Source: CAYGBW01 sp964348185
GTDB lineage: Bacteria; Desulfobacterota; BSN033; WVXP01
DNA length: 25,259 nucleotides
Assembly (NCBI GenBank): GCA_964348185.1
Contig: CAYGBW010000118.1
Location: forward strand, 1 to 25,259
Reading direction: 5' to 3'
The translations under genes and the position numbers were made by a program. Under the pieces are notes generated by a model, which made no database searches, was not told where the DNA came from, and worked only from the letters and a program-made list of their open reading frames with translations. This document shows positions 7,016 to 16,008 of the stretch, in pieces (positions within the stretch are counted from its first letter, which is position 1; each line of letters begins with the position of its first letter).

Positions 7016-8980
7016 ATGTCCGAGATCGATTTCCAAAAAATCATCGAAGAGTCGAGAAAGGAAGATCAGGAGATCCAATGGGAGGGAACGTGCCTCCAGT
7101 ACATGGAGTTGATAAAAGAGGATCAATCCATTGCGCAGCTTGCTCCGGGAAGGCTCTACAAGATGGTCATGGATAAGGGGACCGAGCCCGTCAAGGATTC
7201 GGTCAAACTCCCCGACTATGAGGACATGGTGATGTACCACTTCTTTCAGGAGGAACTGTACGGTCTTGAGGAGTCCCTTCACGACATCATGAGATTTTTC
7301 AAGGCAGGTGCGCGGAGAACAGAGACGGGGAAGCGGATTCTGATTCTGGTGGGCCCAGTATCCAGTGGAAAGTCGACGATTGCCGCGTTGTTAAAGCGTG
7401 GCATGGAGGAGGATCAAACCCCCATTTATGCCATCAAGGGATGCCCGATGCACCAGGAACCCCTTCACCTGATACCGAAAAACCAGAGACCCAAATGGGA
7501 GGAGCTCCTGGGTGTCAGGGTTGAGGGGGATCTCTGCCCTCTGTGCAGATTCAATCTCCTTGAAAACGAGACCTATCGAGACGAGGACGGTAACGTGCTC
7601 TGGGAGAAATTCCCCGTGGTTCGAATTCGTCTGAGTGAATCGGCTCGCTGCGGCGTCGGGACTTTTCAACCCTCAGACCCTAAGAATCAGGATATAGCCG
7701 AACTGATTGGGCGGGTGGATCTTTCAAAGATTACCCAATACGGAGAGACCGATCCGCGGGCATACAGTCTGGACGGGGAGTTGGAGATCGCGAACCGGGG
7801 GTTGATGGAGTATGTTGAGATTCTGAAATGCGATATCAAATTCCATTATATCCTTATCACCGTTGCCCAGGAGCAGGTTCTAAAAGCTCCCGGTTTCCCT
7901 CAGATCTACGTGGACGAGGTCATCCTCTCTCACACGAACCAGACAGAGTTCGATAAGTTCAAGTCGATCAAGGAAAACGAGGCTCTCCACGACCGGATGT
8001 ACCCGATCTTCGTCCCCTATAACCTAAAGGTCAGGGAGGAGGAGAAGATCTACAGGAAGATGATCGAGCGAAGCGAGTTTCGGGAGGTCCATCTGGCCCC
8101 CTATACCCTCAATGTGGTCGCTCAATTTGCGGTCCTGACCCGATTGACGGAGAGTCAAGTCTGTCAGAGCTTGATCAAGAAAATGAAGTATTACAATGGG
8201 GATCCTGTTGCGGAAAAAGAGAAGGACCAGGTGGACCTCCTTGAATTGCGCATGGAGGGGAAGAAAAAGGGAGAAGGGATGTCAGGAATCAGTCCCCGAT
8301 TCGTTGTAAACGCTCTCAACGTGGCCTTGGGAGACAAGGAAGCGGTCAAGTGTATCAATCCCCTGGACGCCATTCGAGCGCTTCGGGCCAACTTCGAACA
8401 TCACATCGGCTTCACCGATGAGGAAAAGACAAGCTATCTCAACCTCCTAATGGGGGAGAAGGACAGCGTTCTCAGCGAGTTCAAGGAAATCGCCAAGAAG
8501 GAGGTCAACCGGGCCTTCCTGTTTGCCTATGAAGATCAGGCCCAGGCCCTGTTCGACAACTACATGAAAAACGCGACAGCCTTCTGTCTGAAGAAAAAGA
8601 TTCGAGATCCTGTGACCAATGAAGATCAGGAACCCGACGAGAAGCTGATGCGGAGCATCGAAGAGATGATCGGCGTCTCTGAAAACGCCAAAAAGGAGTT
8701 TCGCCAGGGGATCTTTGTCTTCAAGAGCGACGCCATCGACCAGGGAAAGGAGTTCACTTTCGATACCTACACCCCCCTGCAAGAGGCAATCGAGCGGAAG
8801 CTGATCGGCGACCTGAAGAATGTGGTCTCCCTCACCATCGCGGACAAGACCCGGAAGGATCCAAAAACCCTGAAGCGGCGTCAGGACGCCCTTGAGGCCC
8901 TGCAGCAGAAGGGCTATTGCCCGGTGTGTGCCGAGAATAAACTCCAGTTCGTGGGTGACATCCTCAGGAAAGAAGAGTAG
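7016..8980 (+). CDS. prkA: PrkA AAA+ serine protein kinase
   Basis: PrkA-family protein of 654 residues, close to the usual 630-650. The N-terminal AAA+ domain has Walker A GPVSSGKST at 113-121. Cys motifs follow (GCPMH near 142, CPLC at 174-177), then the PrkA hallmarks KFPVVRIRLSESARCGVGTF and RGLMEYVEILK. The C-terminal kinase-related domain ends with CPVC at 635-638. The family (B. subtilis PrkA, E. coli YeaG) is linked to sporulation or to starvation and stationary-phase stress, and protein phosphorylation has been reported. AAAGGAGG lies 6-7 nt upstream of the ATG. It heads the conserved prkA-yhbH-spoVR set. Transcription is probably from the tandem sigma-70 and sigma-54 sites upstream. 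Confidence 0.95.
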   Translation: MSEIDFQKIIEESRKEDQEIQWEGTCLQYMELIKEDQSIAQLAPGRLYKMVMDKGTEPVKDSVKLPDYEDMVMYHFFQEELYGLEESLHDIMRFFKAGARRTETGKRILILVGPVSSGKSTIAALLKRGMEEDQTPIYAIKGCPMHQEPLHLIPKNQRPKWEELLGVRVEGDLCPLCRFNLLENETYRDEDGNVLWEKFPVVRIRLSESARCGVGTFQPSDPKNQDIAELIGRVDLSKITQYGETDPRAYSLDGELEIANRGLMEYVEILKCDIKFHYILITVAQEQVLKAPGFPQIYVDEVILSHTNQTEFDKFKSIKENEALHDRMYPIFVPYNLKVREEEKIYRKMIERSEFREVHLAPYTLNVVAQFAVLTRLTESQVCQSLIKKMKYYNGDPVAEKEKDQVDLLELRMEGKKKGEGMSGISPRFVVNALNVALGDKEAVKCINPLDAIRALRANFEHHIGFTDEEKTSYLNLLMGEKDSVLSEFKEIAKKEVNRAFLFAYEDQAQALFDNYMKNATAFCLKKKIRDPVTNEDQEPDEKLMRSIEEMIGVSENAKKEFRQGIFVFKSDAIDQGKEFTFDTYTPLQEAIERKLIGDLKNVVSLTIADKTRKDPKTLKRRQDALEALQQKGYCPVCAENKLQFVGDILRKEE

Positions 8981-9295
8981 AGGGGAAGGATCGGAAGATC
9001 GAGGAGGAGAGCTTAGGGGGTCGCTCCAACTGGAATACTGGAAGCGTAAAAGGATGGAATAGGGGGCAAGTGCTGGGTGTGACCCGATAGAGGTTGGAGG
9101 ACCGTCCGTCCAGGACGGACTTGAGGGTAACGTCCAGAAATCTTTGGCTTTTGGTCTCAGCCCATTCGTTTCTCAGGGTAGGCCCAGCGATCCTCAAGCG
9201 AAGGGCTCCTAAACCACACGATAGGGCACGGCATCAATCGATGATGACAAAAACACTCATGACTACCATGCGTTAAAAGATTCCAGGACGTGATC
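8981..9295 (+). other. Unusually long prkA-yhbH spacer with hairpin
   Basis: This 315-bp gap inside an otherwise compact gene set holds no supportable gene. It contains a perfect inverted repeat at 9104-9120 (GTCCGTCC, A, GGACGGAC). No U-run follows it, so it is not a standard terminator. The gap could hold a second promoter, an mRNA processing or stability element, or the remains of a lost gene. I saw no strong -35/-10 pair. Confidence 0.5.
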
Positions 9296-10603
9296 ATGGC
9301 CATCAAGAAACAGGATTGGGGGCTTTCCCAGCGGGGCCTCAAAGATGCGGCCCGGCACCGTCAGAAGATCAGAGAATCCATCCAGAAAAACATCGCCGAC
9401 ATTATCAGCGACGCCTCCATTATCACCCGCAAGAAGGGGCAGATCGTGAAAGTGCCCATTCGGGGGCTCAAGACCTATCACTTCATTCATAAACGGGAGA
9501 GTTCGGGGGGGACCGGCCTCGGTCAGGGAGAGGGTGAAAAGGGGGATATTATCGGCCGTCAGCCGACTCCTGACCGCCGTCCTGGCCAGCCCGGTGACCA
9601 GCCTGGCGTCGACTTTCTGGAGACGGAAATCGACATTGAAGAACTGATCGAGATGATGCTGAAGGATCTCGGCCTCCCCAACCTCAAGAAGAAGGCTTCC
9701 GCGGAAACAGAAATCCCTAAGGGATGGAGATTCGAGAGCATTGAAAAAACGGGCATCATCGCCCATCTGGACAAAAAGCGAACCCTCAAAGAGGCTGTCA
9801 GGCGGACAACCGTCTTTGTGGGGGAACTGATGCGGAAAACCGGGAAGTCGGAAGAGGACTGTCGAAAAGCCCTCACCATAGCGCGAGGAGATTTACTCGA
9901 TGCCGAGAGGATTCTCCGAGAGGGAGATCTCTCCGACGAAGGGGAGCCTTTCCTTCCCCTTTTCAGTGAGGATCTGAGGTACCGGATCCTGGAAAGGGAT
10001 GTGGAATATGAGTCGAATGCGGTGGTTCTCGCCATGATGGATGTGTCGGGAAGCATGGGAACCATGAAAAAGTACCTGGCTCGGTCTTTCTTCTTCTGGC
10101 TCGTTGAGTTTCTGAGGCAGATTTACAACCAGGTCCAGATCCGCTTCATTGCCCATACCACAGAGGCCAAGCTGGTGGACGAGCATGAGTTCTTTCACAA
10201 AGGGGAAAGCGGAGGAACCTTCTGCCATTCTGCCTATGACTTGGCAATCCACCTGGTGGAGACTGAGTACAACCCGGCCCGGTGGAATGTCTACCCCTTT
10301 CATTTCTCCGATGGAGAAGACTTCGAGCCCATCAAAACCGTGGCCTCGACAAAGCGACTTCTTGGGTTGGGTGTCAATATGCTCGGTTATGGTGAGATTC
10401 AGGCCGACCCATTCAATGCCTCCAGGCTCATGGATAGCTTTCAAAAGGAACTGCATCTCGATGAGCGGCACATTGGAACCGGTGACTTCAGAGTCCTCTT
10501 TGGAAGGGATGAGGCTACCCCCTTTATGGGGGCCGTGTTGAAGGAGAAATCCCACGTTTACCTGACCCTGAAGGAATTCTTGAGAAAGGAAAAGGCGTTT
10601 TAA
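9296..10603 (+). CDS. yhbH: YhbH/YeaH family protein (DUF444, VWA-like)
   Basis: Protein of 435 residues of the DUF444/UPF0229 family. The N-terminal half is charged and flexible, with an RNA- or protein-binding look (Gly/Pro/Gln-rich region near residues 70-100). The C-terminal half has a von Willebrand A-like core with the metal-site motif DVSGSMG near residue 249, then GESGGTFCHSAYDL and FSDGEDFEP. The start is ATG 9296, supported by AGGA 7 nt upstream; the GTG at 9290 is too close to that site. In B. subtilis and E. coli the homologues (YhbH, YeaH) are neighbours of PrkA and act in the same stress or sporulation programme. The molecular role is unknown; binding a partner through the VWA site is inferred. 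Confidence 0.93.
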   Translation: MAIKKQDWGLSQRGLKDAARHRQKIRESIQKNIADIISDASIITRKKGQIVKVPIRGLKTYHFIHKRESSGGTGLGQGEGEKGDIIGRQPTPDRRPGQPGDQPGVDFLETEIDIEELIEMMLKDLGLPNLKKKASAETEIPKGWRFESIEKTGIIAHLDKKRTLKEAVRRTTVFVGELMRKTGKSEEDCRKALTIARGDLLDAERILREGDLSDEGEPFLPLFSEDLRYRILERDVEYESNAVVLAMMDVSGSMGTMKKYLARSFFFWLVEFLRQIYNQVQIRFIAHTTEAKLVDEHEFFHKGESGGTFCHSAYDLAIHLVETEYNPARWNVYPFHFSDGEDFEPIKTVASTKRLLGLGVNMLGYGEIQADPFNASRLMDSFQKELHLDERHIGTGDFRVLFGRDEATPFMGAVLKEKSHVYLTLKEFLRKEKAF

Positions 10604-10612
10604 GAGAGACCT

Positions 10613-12085
10613 ATGGATCCGCAACTGAACCGTATCAACGAGTTCGATGAAAAACTCCAGCAAATTGCCCGACAGTTTGGCCTCGACTTCTTCCCCCAGG
10701 AGTTCGACGTGATTCCTGCTCAGAAGATGCTCGAAATCCTGGCCTATCGTTTCCCCGTCAATTTCTCCCACTGGTCTTTCGGGCGAGATTACGAGAGGGA
10801 AAAGACCAAATACGAGTACGGATTCGGCATTCCCTATGAGGTGGTTCTCAATTCAAACCCCTCTCGAGCCTACCTGATGAATACCAATCCCCTCCCGGTC
10901 CAGGTGATGGTGATGGCCCATGTATACGCCCACAATGATTTCATGAAAAACAATTCTCACTTCAAGCCCACCCGGAGAGACATTCTCCCCTCAGCGTCGG
11001 AGGCCGCTCTTCGTTTTCAGAAGTACGAAAAACGCCACGGCCTCGAAGCGGTGGAAAGTGTGATCGATCCAGGCATCAGCATCGAACTCAACATCGATCC
11101 CGACTTTTTTATCCGGGAAGAGAGCGAAGAGGATCAGCGGGAGCGACTTTCGACTCCCCTGGCCAGGCCAGACAGCCCGGGTCCGTACGATGATCTGATC
11201 CCCCGGAGGAAGCCGGATCGCCCACTCAAGGACCACGACAACGGAAAGACACCTCTGGAGCCAGAGCGAGACGTCCTCCTTTACATCATCAACCACTCAC
11301 CGAAACCGCTCAAGGAGTGGGAGAAGGACATCTTGTCGGTCATCCGGGATCAGTCTCGGTATTTTATGCCCCAGAGGCGGACAAAGATTATGAACGAGGG
11401 ATGGGCTACCTTCTGGCACATGAGAATAATGGACCGCCTCTTCAAGGAGGGGCTCCTCAATGAGGAGGAACACGGGTATTACAACCTCTACAACTCCAGG
11501 GTCTTGGCCACCAATCCCCGCATGCCCAATCCCTACCTGGTTGGTTTGAGAATCTTCGAGAACATCGAGGAGCGGTGGAACAAGGGGAGATTCGGAAGGG
11601 AGTGGGAGGCGTGCGAGGATCCAAGAAAAAAGGAGACATGGGACCTGGGACTGGGTCAGGGAAGAGAAAAGATTTTTGATGTGCGCCGGGGCTTCAGCGA
11701 CAGGTTCTTTATCGAGCAGTTCCTGACGGAAGAACTCGTGGAGGACCTCAACCTCTATCTCTACGAGGGGAAACCGGAGCACGGCGAGATCCGTTACGTC
11801 ATCAGCGACAGGGACTGGCGTCGGATCAAAAGCCTCATGGTCTCTCATTTGACCACATTCGGCACGCCACTGATCATGGTCGAAGACGGCGACTACAAGG
11901 GGAAACGGGAGCTCTACCTAAAACACGCCTACGAGGGGATGGAGTTGGATCAGGAGTATAGGGAAAAGACCGTGGGCCACATCTTCTACCTTTGGGATCG
12001 TCCGATCCATCTGGAATCGGTCGTTGATGAAAAGAGAGTGGTTTTTTCCTTTGACGGAACGAGCCACACCGTAATCGAAGGCTGA
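10613..12085 (+). CDS. spoVR: SpoVR family protein
   Basis: Protein of 490 residues, close to E. coli YcgB (510) and B. subtilis SpoVR. Conserved stretches visible are FPVNFSHWSFGRDYE near residue 44, the acidic/His region MVMAHVYAHNDFMKNN near 98-113, and NEGWATFWHMRIMDRL near 260, all typical of the family. The start is 9 nt after the yhbH stop with AGAGAG as ribosome site, so the two genes are one operon. SpoVR was first described in spore cortex formation, but the family is common in non-sporulating bacteria together with PrkA and YhbH. The biochemical activity is not known; the conserved His/Glu residues would suit metal binding (inference). It converges on the MATE gene with only 10 bp between stops. 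Confidence 0.93.
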   Translation: MDPQLNRINEFDEKLQQIARQFGLDFFPQEFDVIPAQKMLEILAYRFPVNFSHWSFGRDYEREKTKYEYGFGIPYEVVLNSNPSRAYLMNTNPLPVQVMVMAHVYAHNDFMKNNSHFKPTRRDILPSASEAALRFQKYEKRHGLEAVESVIDPGISIELNIDPDFFIREESEEDQRERLSTPLARPDSPGPYDDLIPRRKPDRPLKDHDNGKTPLEPERDVLLYIINHSPKPLKEWEKDILSVIRDQSRYFMPQRRTKIMNEGWATFWHMRIMDRLFKEGLLNEEEHGYYNLYNSRVLATNPRMPNPYLVGLRIFENIEERWNKGRFGREWEACEDPRKKETWDLGLGQGREKIFDVRRGFSDRFFIEQFLTEELVEDLNLYLYEGKPEHGEIRYVISDRDWRRIKSLMVSHLTTFGTPLIMVEDGDYKGKRELYLKHAYEGMELDQEYREKTVGHIFYLWDRPIHLESVVDEKRVVFSFDGTSHTVIEG

Positions 12086-12095
12086 TGATTCCTGC

Positions 12096-13538
12096 CTATT
12101 CTCCGGGAATCCGTTCCTCCATCACGACGGGGACAGGCTGCGCGGCCACTGACCTTCGAACCTCACCGACCATATCGATTTTCTTCCATTTTCCCCTCCG
12201 AAACCGCCAGAAATAAACCAGCCCGAGAAGGACGATGTAGAGGGTTGCCCAGACCCAGGCCAGAATAAGGCCTCCATGAAGGACGGAGACGGTGAGATAA
12301 ACCGGAGGCACAAAAAGGGTCCATCCCGCAGTCACCGCACTCCACATGACAAAACGGGTATCCCCAGCTCCCTTTAAACCTGCAGAAAAGACAATGCCCA
12401 GGGCATCGAAGAGGCTATAAATGGCCACCATGATGAGAAGGTATCTCCCGTAGTGGAGAATGGCGGCAAAATCCTGCATCTGGGGGCCCCGTGCCCTGAA
12501 AATACGGAAAAGGGGTCCAGGAAAAAGGACAAAGATCATGGCCATGATGCCCGCATAGACAAGAGCCATCACCAGGGCTGAGTAAGTCGTTTTCTCCGCC
12601 ACGCCGGGCTCTTTTCGCCCCATAGACTGGCCGACCAGGGTTGAGGTGGCGATGGAAATGCCGATGACAGGCATGAAGGCAAGCATGTCAATGGTGAGGG
12701 CAATATTGGTCGCAGCGAGTTCCACCGCACCCAGTCGGCCCACCATGATCACAAATAAGGTAAAACAGCCGATTTGGAGGAAGAACTGGAATCCAGCCGG
12801 CCCCCCGTATCGGAGCAGTTTTCGAAAAAGGGGTGCATCAAAACGGATTCGGTGGGTGGCAAAGTGTCTGTTGTTTTCTCTTCGGAGGAAGAGACCGAAC
12901 AAGATGGCCACCGGGACGGTGGAAGCCAGCACCGTGGCAAGGGCGGCTCCGGAGAGGCCCATCTCCGGAAGTCCCCATCTGCCAAAGATTAGACCGTAGT
13001 CCAGAACGACGTTGACGAGATTTCCTACCGTAACGGCCATCATGGTCGTCTTTGTATCGCCTCTTCCCGTAAAGAAACTGGCAAGAGCGCTCTGGAGGGG
13101 GACAAGACCTCCCCCCCACATGAGAATGGAGAAATACCGGACTTCCTGTTCAACGATTTCAGGGGGGTGGCCTCCCCATTGGAAAATGAAAGGCCCAAGG
13201 GGAATGAGCAAGACAATGACCCCATAGGACGCGAGACTGAAAAACACCCCCTGCCATGTGGCGGTGCTACACCTGGGCTGATCATTGGCGCCAAAATACT
13301 GGGCCACAACCGTGGTCGTGTACTGGCTCACTCCCATGAAGAAGCAGATAAGGGTGAAGGCCGTGATGCCAGCGGGGGTTGCTGCAGCCAGGGCGGTCTG
13401 ACTGTACCAGGAGAGAAACATGCGGTCGACAAAACGCATGATCGTCATAGAGGCCGTCGTCAGGACAAGGGGGTACGAGAGGGAAAGAATCTCGCCACAC
13501 CTGCCTGGCAGAAAAGCCTTTTGTCCGGAATCGGGCAT
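12096..13538 (-). CDS. MATE family multidrug/metabolite efflux protein
   Basis: Membrane protein of 480 residues with about 12 hydrophobic helices in two homologous halves, fitting the MatE fold. Family-like segments are LSYPLVLTTASMTIMRFVDRMFLSWYS at the N-terminus, the GRGDTKTTM loop after helix 4, and KGAGDTRFVMWSA at the matching place in the second half. Such proteins export cationic drugs or metabolites in exchange for Na+ or H+ at the inner membrane. The substrate cannot be told from sequence. The start at 13538 has GAGGGA about 7 nt upstream. It is a single gene, divergent from the lipoprotein gene at 13779. The 13539-13778 gap shows no convincing promoter on either strand. Confidence 0.92.
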   Translation of the reverse strand: MPDSGQKAFLPGRCGEILSLSYPLVLTTASMTIMRFVDRMFLSWYSQTALAAATPAGITAFTLICFFMGVSQYTTTVVAQYFGANDQPRCSTATWQGVFFSLASYGVIVLLIPLGPFIFQWGGHPPEIVEQEVRYFSILMWGGGLVPLQSALASFFTGRGDTKTTMMAVTVGNLVNVVLDYGLIFGRWGLPEMGLSGAALATVLASTVPVAILFGLFLRRENNRHFATHRIRFDAPLFRKLLRYGGPAGFQFFLQIGCFTLFVIMVGRLGAVELAATNIALTIDMLAFMPVIGISIATSTLVGQSMGRKEPGVAEKTTYSALVMALVYAGIMAMIFVLFPGPLFRIFRARGPQMQDFAAILHYGRYLLIMVAIYSLFDALGIVFSAGLKGAGDTRFVMWSAVTAGWTLFVPPVYLTVSVLHGGLILAWVWATLYIVLLGLVYFWRFRRGKWKKIDMVGEVRRSVAAQPVPVVMEERIPGE

Positions 13539-13778
13539 AGGGGTTCCCTCAGAACCGGGAAGTATACAAAAGTATTCCTTTTGGGCGGGAATCTCAATGG
13601 GAACCTGGGAGAAGGGATCTCAAATGTCAAAATCCCAACGACAGATTCCTTGGGGAACTCGCGAGTCATGGGTCCGAGTGGGGAAATTGCGGGGGGGGCT
13701 GGATTTTTGATAAGATGAATTTCGATCTCTCAGGGCAAGTTGGCCGATCGCTCAGGATCTCAGTCAGGAGAAACCGCT

Positions 13779-14930
13779 ATGGGGCACAGAGCCAGGTCGT
13801 TCAGATCCATCGATAGATTTCCCCTAAACGCCCTGGTCTTCCTTTTTGCCATTGCATTTCTCTCCTCCCTTCCCGGATGTTCCACCCCCCTCTACCTCGT
13901 AAAGCTCGGATGGGGTCAGGCCCGCATAATCGCTCACAGCAGGCCCAATGAGGCGGTTCTCGAGGATCCCGATGTTGGGGAGTCCATCAAGGAGAAGATC
14001 AGGCTGGTCATGGAGACGAAGATCTACGGGGAAGAACAGATAGGACTGGCCAAGACCCCGAGTTTCTTGAGATTCTACCCGGTCAAGGGGCCCGCTATTC
14101 TCTATGTCGTGTCGGCGTCCCCGAAAGACCGTCTTGAGCCCTACCAATGGTGGTTTCCTGTCACGGGTAGGGTGACCACAAAAGGGTTTTTCAGCTATCA
14201 GGACGCCCTTCGGGAGAGAGAAAAACTCGAGGGCAAGGGGTTCGATGTCTTTGTCCAGGGGGCGCAGGCGTACAGCACCCTGGGCTGGTTGAAGGATCCC
14301 ATTTATTCCACCATGCTCTCCCACGACCCTGCAACGGTTGTCAATGTGGTCGTCCATGAACTGACTCATGCTACGGTGTTTTTCAAGAATGAGCTCGATT
14401 TCAACGAACAGATCGCCAATTTTGTGGGGGGACAGGGGGCGATCGATTTTACGGGAGTCAAATTTGGCGAAGGATCTCTCGTCCAGAAGAGGGCCATGGC
14501 CCTTTTGGAAGATGGCGTCGTCTTCGCCCAGTTTATGAAAGGTGTCAATTTGAGACTCAAAGGCCTTTACGCCCAACCCGTTTCCTTAGCTGAAAAGCTG
14601 CGAGAGCGGGAGGTCGTTTTCCTCGAGTTAAAAGAGGAGTTTGCGGCCCTGAGGACTCGGTTGAAAACGGATTCCTATCTGGGGTTTGAAGGGGTGAGGC
14701 TCAACAATGCAGCGATCCTGGCTTTCGGACGCTATGTTACCCACATCGAGCAGATTCAAAAGGTCTATGAGAATTTAGACAGGGACTTGAAGCGGACTGT
14801 CTCGTTCTTCAAAGAGATGAAAAAATCCAGGATAAAGGATCCCAAGGGTTATGTGGCGAGATGGTTGAGAGAAAGGGAATCGAAGCAGCCGGTTTCCCGG
14901 GGTCAGGATCTCTTCGTCGGCTCCTCATGA
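13779..14930 (+). CDS. Putative aminopeptidase lipoprotein (HExxH, PF10023-like)
   Basis: Secreted lipoprotein of 383 residues. A hydrophobic signal sequence ends in the lipobox LPGC, giving lipidated Cys34. The zinc-protease motif HELTH is at 193-197, with a likely third ligand in NEQIANFVG (Glu210). Further features resembling the putative aminopeptidase family (Pfam PF10023, from memory) are LGQ-like LGWGQARI after the lipobox and YSTLGWLKDPIYSTML before HExxH. It probably trims peptides in the periplasm, which would suit a cell with two amino-acid uptake systems. I chose ATG 13779 because AGGAG lies 8 nt upstream and it puts the signal peptide near the N-terminus; an in-frame TTG at 13740 would add 13 residues. 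Its end overlaps the PilZ gene by 6 bp, tail to tail. Confidence 0.85.
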   Translation: MGHRARSFRSIDRFPLNALVFLFAIAFLSSLPGCSTPLYLVKLGWGQARIIAHSRPNEAVLEDPDVGESIKEKIRLVMETKIYGEEQIGLAKTPSFLRFYPVKGPAILYVVSASPKDRLEPYQWWFPVTGRVTTKGFFSYQDALREREKLEGKGFDVFVQGAQAYSTLGWLKDPIYSTMLSHDPATVVNVVVHELTHATVFFKNELDFNEQIANFVGGQGAIDFTGVKFGEGSLVQKRAMALLEDGVVFAQFMKGVNLRLKGLYAQPVSLAEKLREREVVFLELKEEFAALRTRLKTDSYLGFEGVRLNNAAILAFGRYVTHIEQIQKVYENLDRDLKRTVSFFKEMKKSRIKDPKGYVARWLRERESKQPVSRGQDLFVGSS

Positions 14931-15254
14931 TTGCTGGGCCGTGAGAAAGGCGTCGAGCTGATTCCGATGCTCCTCTGAGAGATGGAGAAACGAAACGCCG
15001 GCTCCATAGGTAAGTTCCGGTTGATGGTCGAGATAGACAACCTTCCCCTTGGGGCTGATGGCGCGGCCATTCATGATGACCGTGAAGTCATAGATTTCAC
15101 CGGAAAACATCATGTAACGGGATTGAATCTTCATGCCACCCAGGCTGAGGTTTGAGGTCTCTCCCACCCTCAATTTGCTAAAGCAGATAAAAGAGATGGG
15201 GCAGCTAACCGGAAAGCGTGGATTTTTGCGCCTTTCTTTCCCCTCCTGAGACAT
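14925..15254 (-). CDS. Single-domain PilZ protein (c-di-GMP binding)
   Basis: Protein of 109 residues that is a lone PilZ domain. The c-di-GMP motifs are both present: RxxxR in RRKNPR (residues 8-13) and NxSxxG at 35-40 (NLSLGG). GAGVSFLHL near residue 87 ends the barrel. Single-domain PilZ proteins are c-di-GMP receptors that act by binding partner proteins in motility or surface attachment. The partner is not in this window. GGGGGAAG a few bases upstream supports the start at 15254. An AT-rich stretch with the palindrome TTCTATAGAA lies at about 15290-15300, which may be part of its promoter. Confidence 0.9.
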   Translation of the reverse strand: MSQEGKERRKNPRFPVSCPISFICFSKLRVGETSNLSLGGMKIQSRYMMFSGEIYDFTVIMNGRAISPKGKVVYLDHQPELTYGAGVSFLHLSEEHRNQLDAFLTAQQS

Positions 15255-15443
15255 CTTCTTCCCCCTATCACCGCACGACGACCTCGCTTATTCTATAGAA
15301 TCTAATATCAGATAATCCTCCCATTGAAAAGTATAATTGTTCAAGAAAGTCGAAAAAGATGATCTCGGCTCCATCGTTGCTTCGAAAAGGATTCGTTCTC
15401 CCCGGTGGCTTGGCCTGAGGGGTGAGCAACTCATGATCGGGTA

Positions 15444-15464
15444 ATCCCTGGCGAAACCAGGGAT
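15444..15464 (-). other. Stem-loop at the 3' end of the TPP-controlled operon
   Basis: ATCCCTGG and CCAGGGAT form a perfect 8-bp stem around five bases, one base after the stop of the P-loop gene. No U-run follows on the minus strand, so it is more likely a 3'-end stability or Rho-linked element than a strict intrinsic terminator. The remaining gap 15255-15443 shows no gene. Confidence 0.5.
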
Positions 15465-15465
15465 C

Positions 15466-16008
15466 TCATAGACGAGAGACTCGGTCACAGATCTTGGCCA
15501 ATCGATCCATCTGCCTCTTTTCCCTCTCGCTGAATGGACTATCCCCGAGAGCCTTTCCATAGTAGCCATTGATGACAACGGTATGGGACGGAGCGAGAAC
15601 CTCTTGGAGCCGGTCTAGATTCCCCTTTTGCAGGTAAAGGGAGACATCATTGATCACCAGGATCTTTTTTGGATTTTTGAGATAGAGGAAGAATAACTCC
15701 TCGATCGCCCTCGCGTTCTGCCGGGCATAGGCTTCTACTTCACTGGGATTTCTCCCCGTAAGCCTCGGAGGGACAATCGTCGTGGTATAGTAGAATATCC
15801 CGGAGTGGGCAGGAATCTCCATCTTGCCGCCGATGCCCCGTGTCTTTTCTGGAGCGAGGTCGAGAACAGCGACTTCCCCTCTCTTCCGACCCATGAACCC
15901 GTCGAGAAATCTCAGGGTCATCTGGGTCTTTCCAGTATTTACATCCCCTAGAATCAGGGTTCTTTTTCCCCAGTATTCGTGAAGAGAGAACATCGCCTGG
16001 CTCTCCAT
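15466..16008 (-). CDS. Small P-loop NTPase of unknown role
   Basis: Protein of 180 residues with Walker A GDVNTGKT (21-28) and a probable Walker B at 116-121 (ILVIND) with strand-like flanks. No ABC signature, GTPase NKxD or kinase lid was seen, so I call it only a P-loop NTPase. The start is ATG 16008, which shares a base with the stop of the DUF2284 gene (TGATG). This overlap implies coupled translation and decides against an upstream in-frame ATG at 16092 inside that gene. It is the last of three genes under the TPP riboswitch. A role as an energy-using partner or metallochaperone-like factor for DUF2284 or the transporter is only inference. Confidence 0.75.
   Translation of the reverse strand: MESQAMFSLHEYWGKRTLILGDVNTGKTQMTLRFLDGFMGRKRGEVAVLDLAPEKTRGIGGKMEIPAHSGIFYYTTTIVPPRLTGRNPSEVEAYARQNARAIEELFFLYLKNPKKILVINDVSLYLQKGNLDRLQEVLAPSHTVVINGYYGKALGDSPFSEREKRQMDRLAKICDRVSRL

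Noticed and set aside
9893..10771. 292-codon minus-strand open frame opposite yhbH and spoVR
   Set aside because: It is a shadow of two well-recognised genes; its composition is that of a reversed coding strand.
13824..14576. 250-codon minus-strand open frame opposite the aminopeptidase gene
   Set aside because: The + strand gene has a lipobox, HExxH motif and ribosome site; the reverse frame has none of these.
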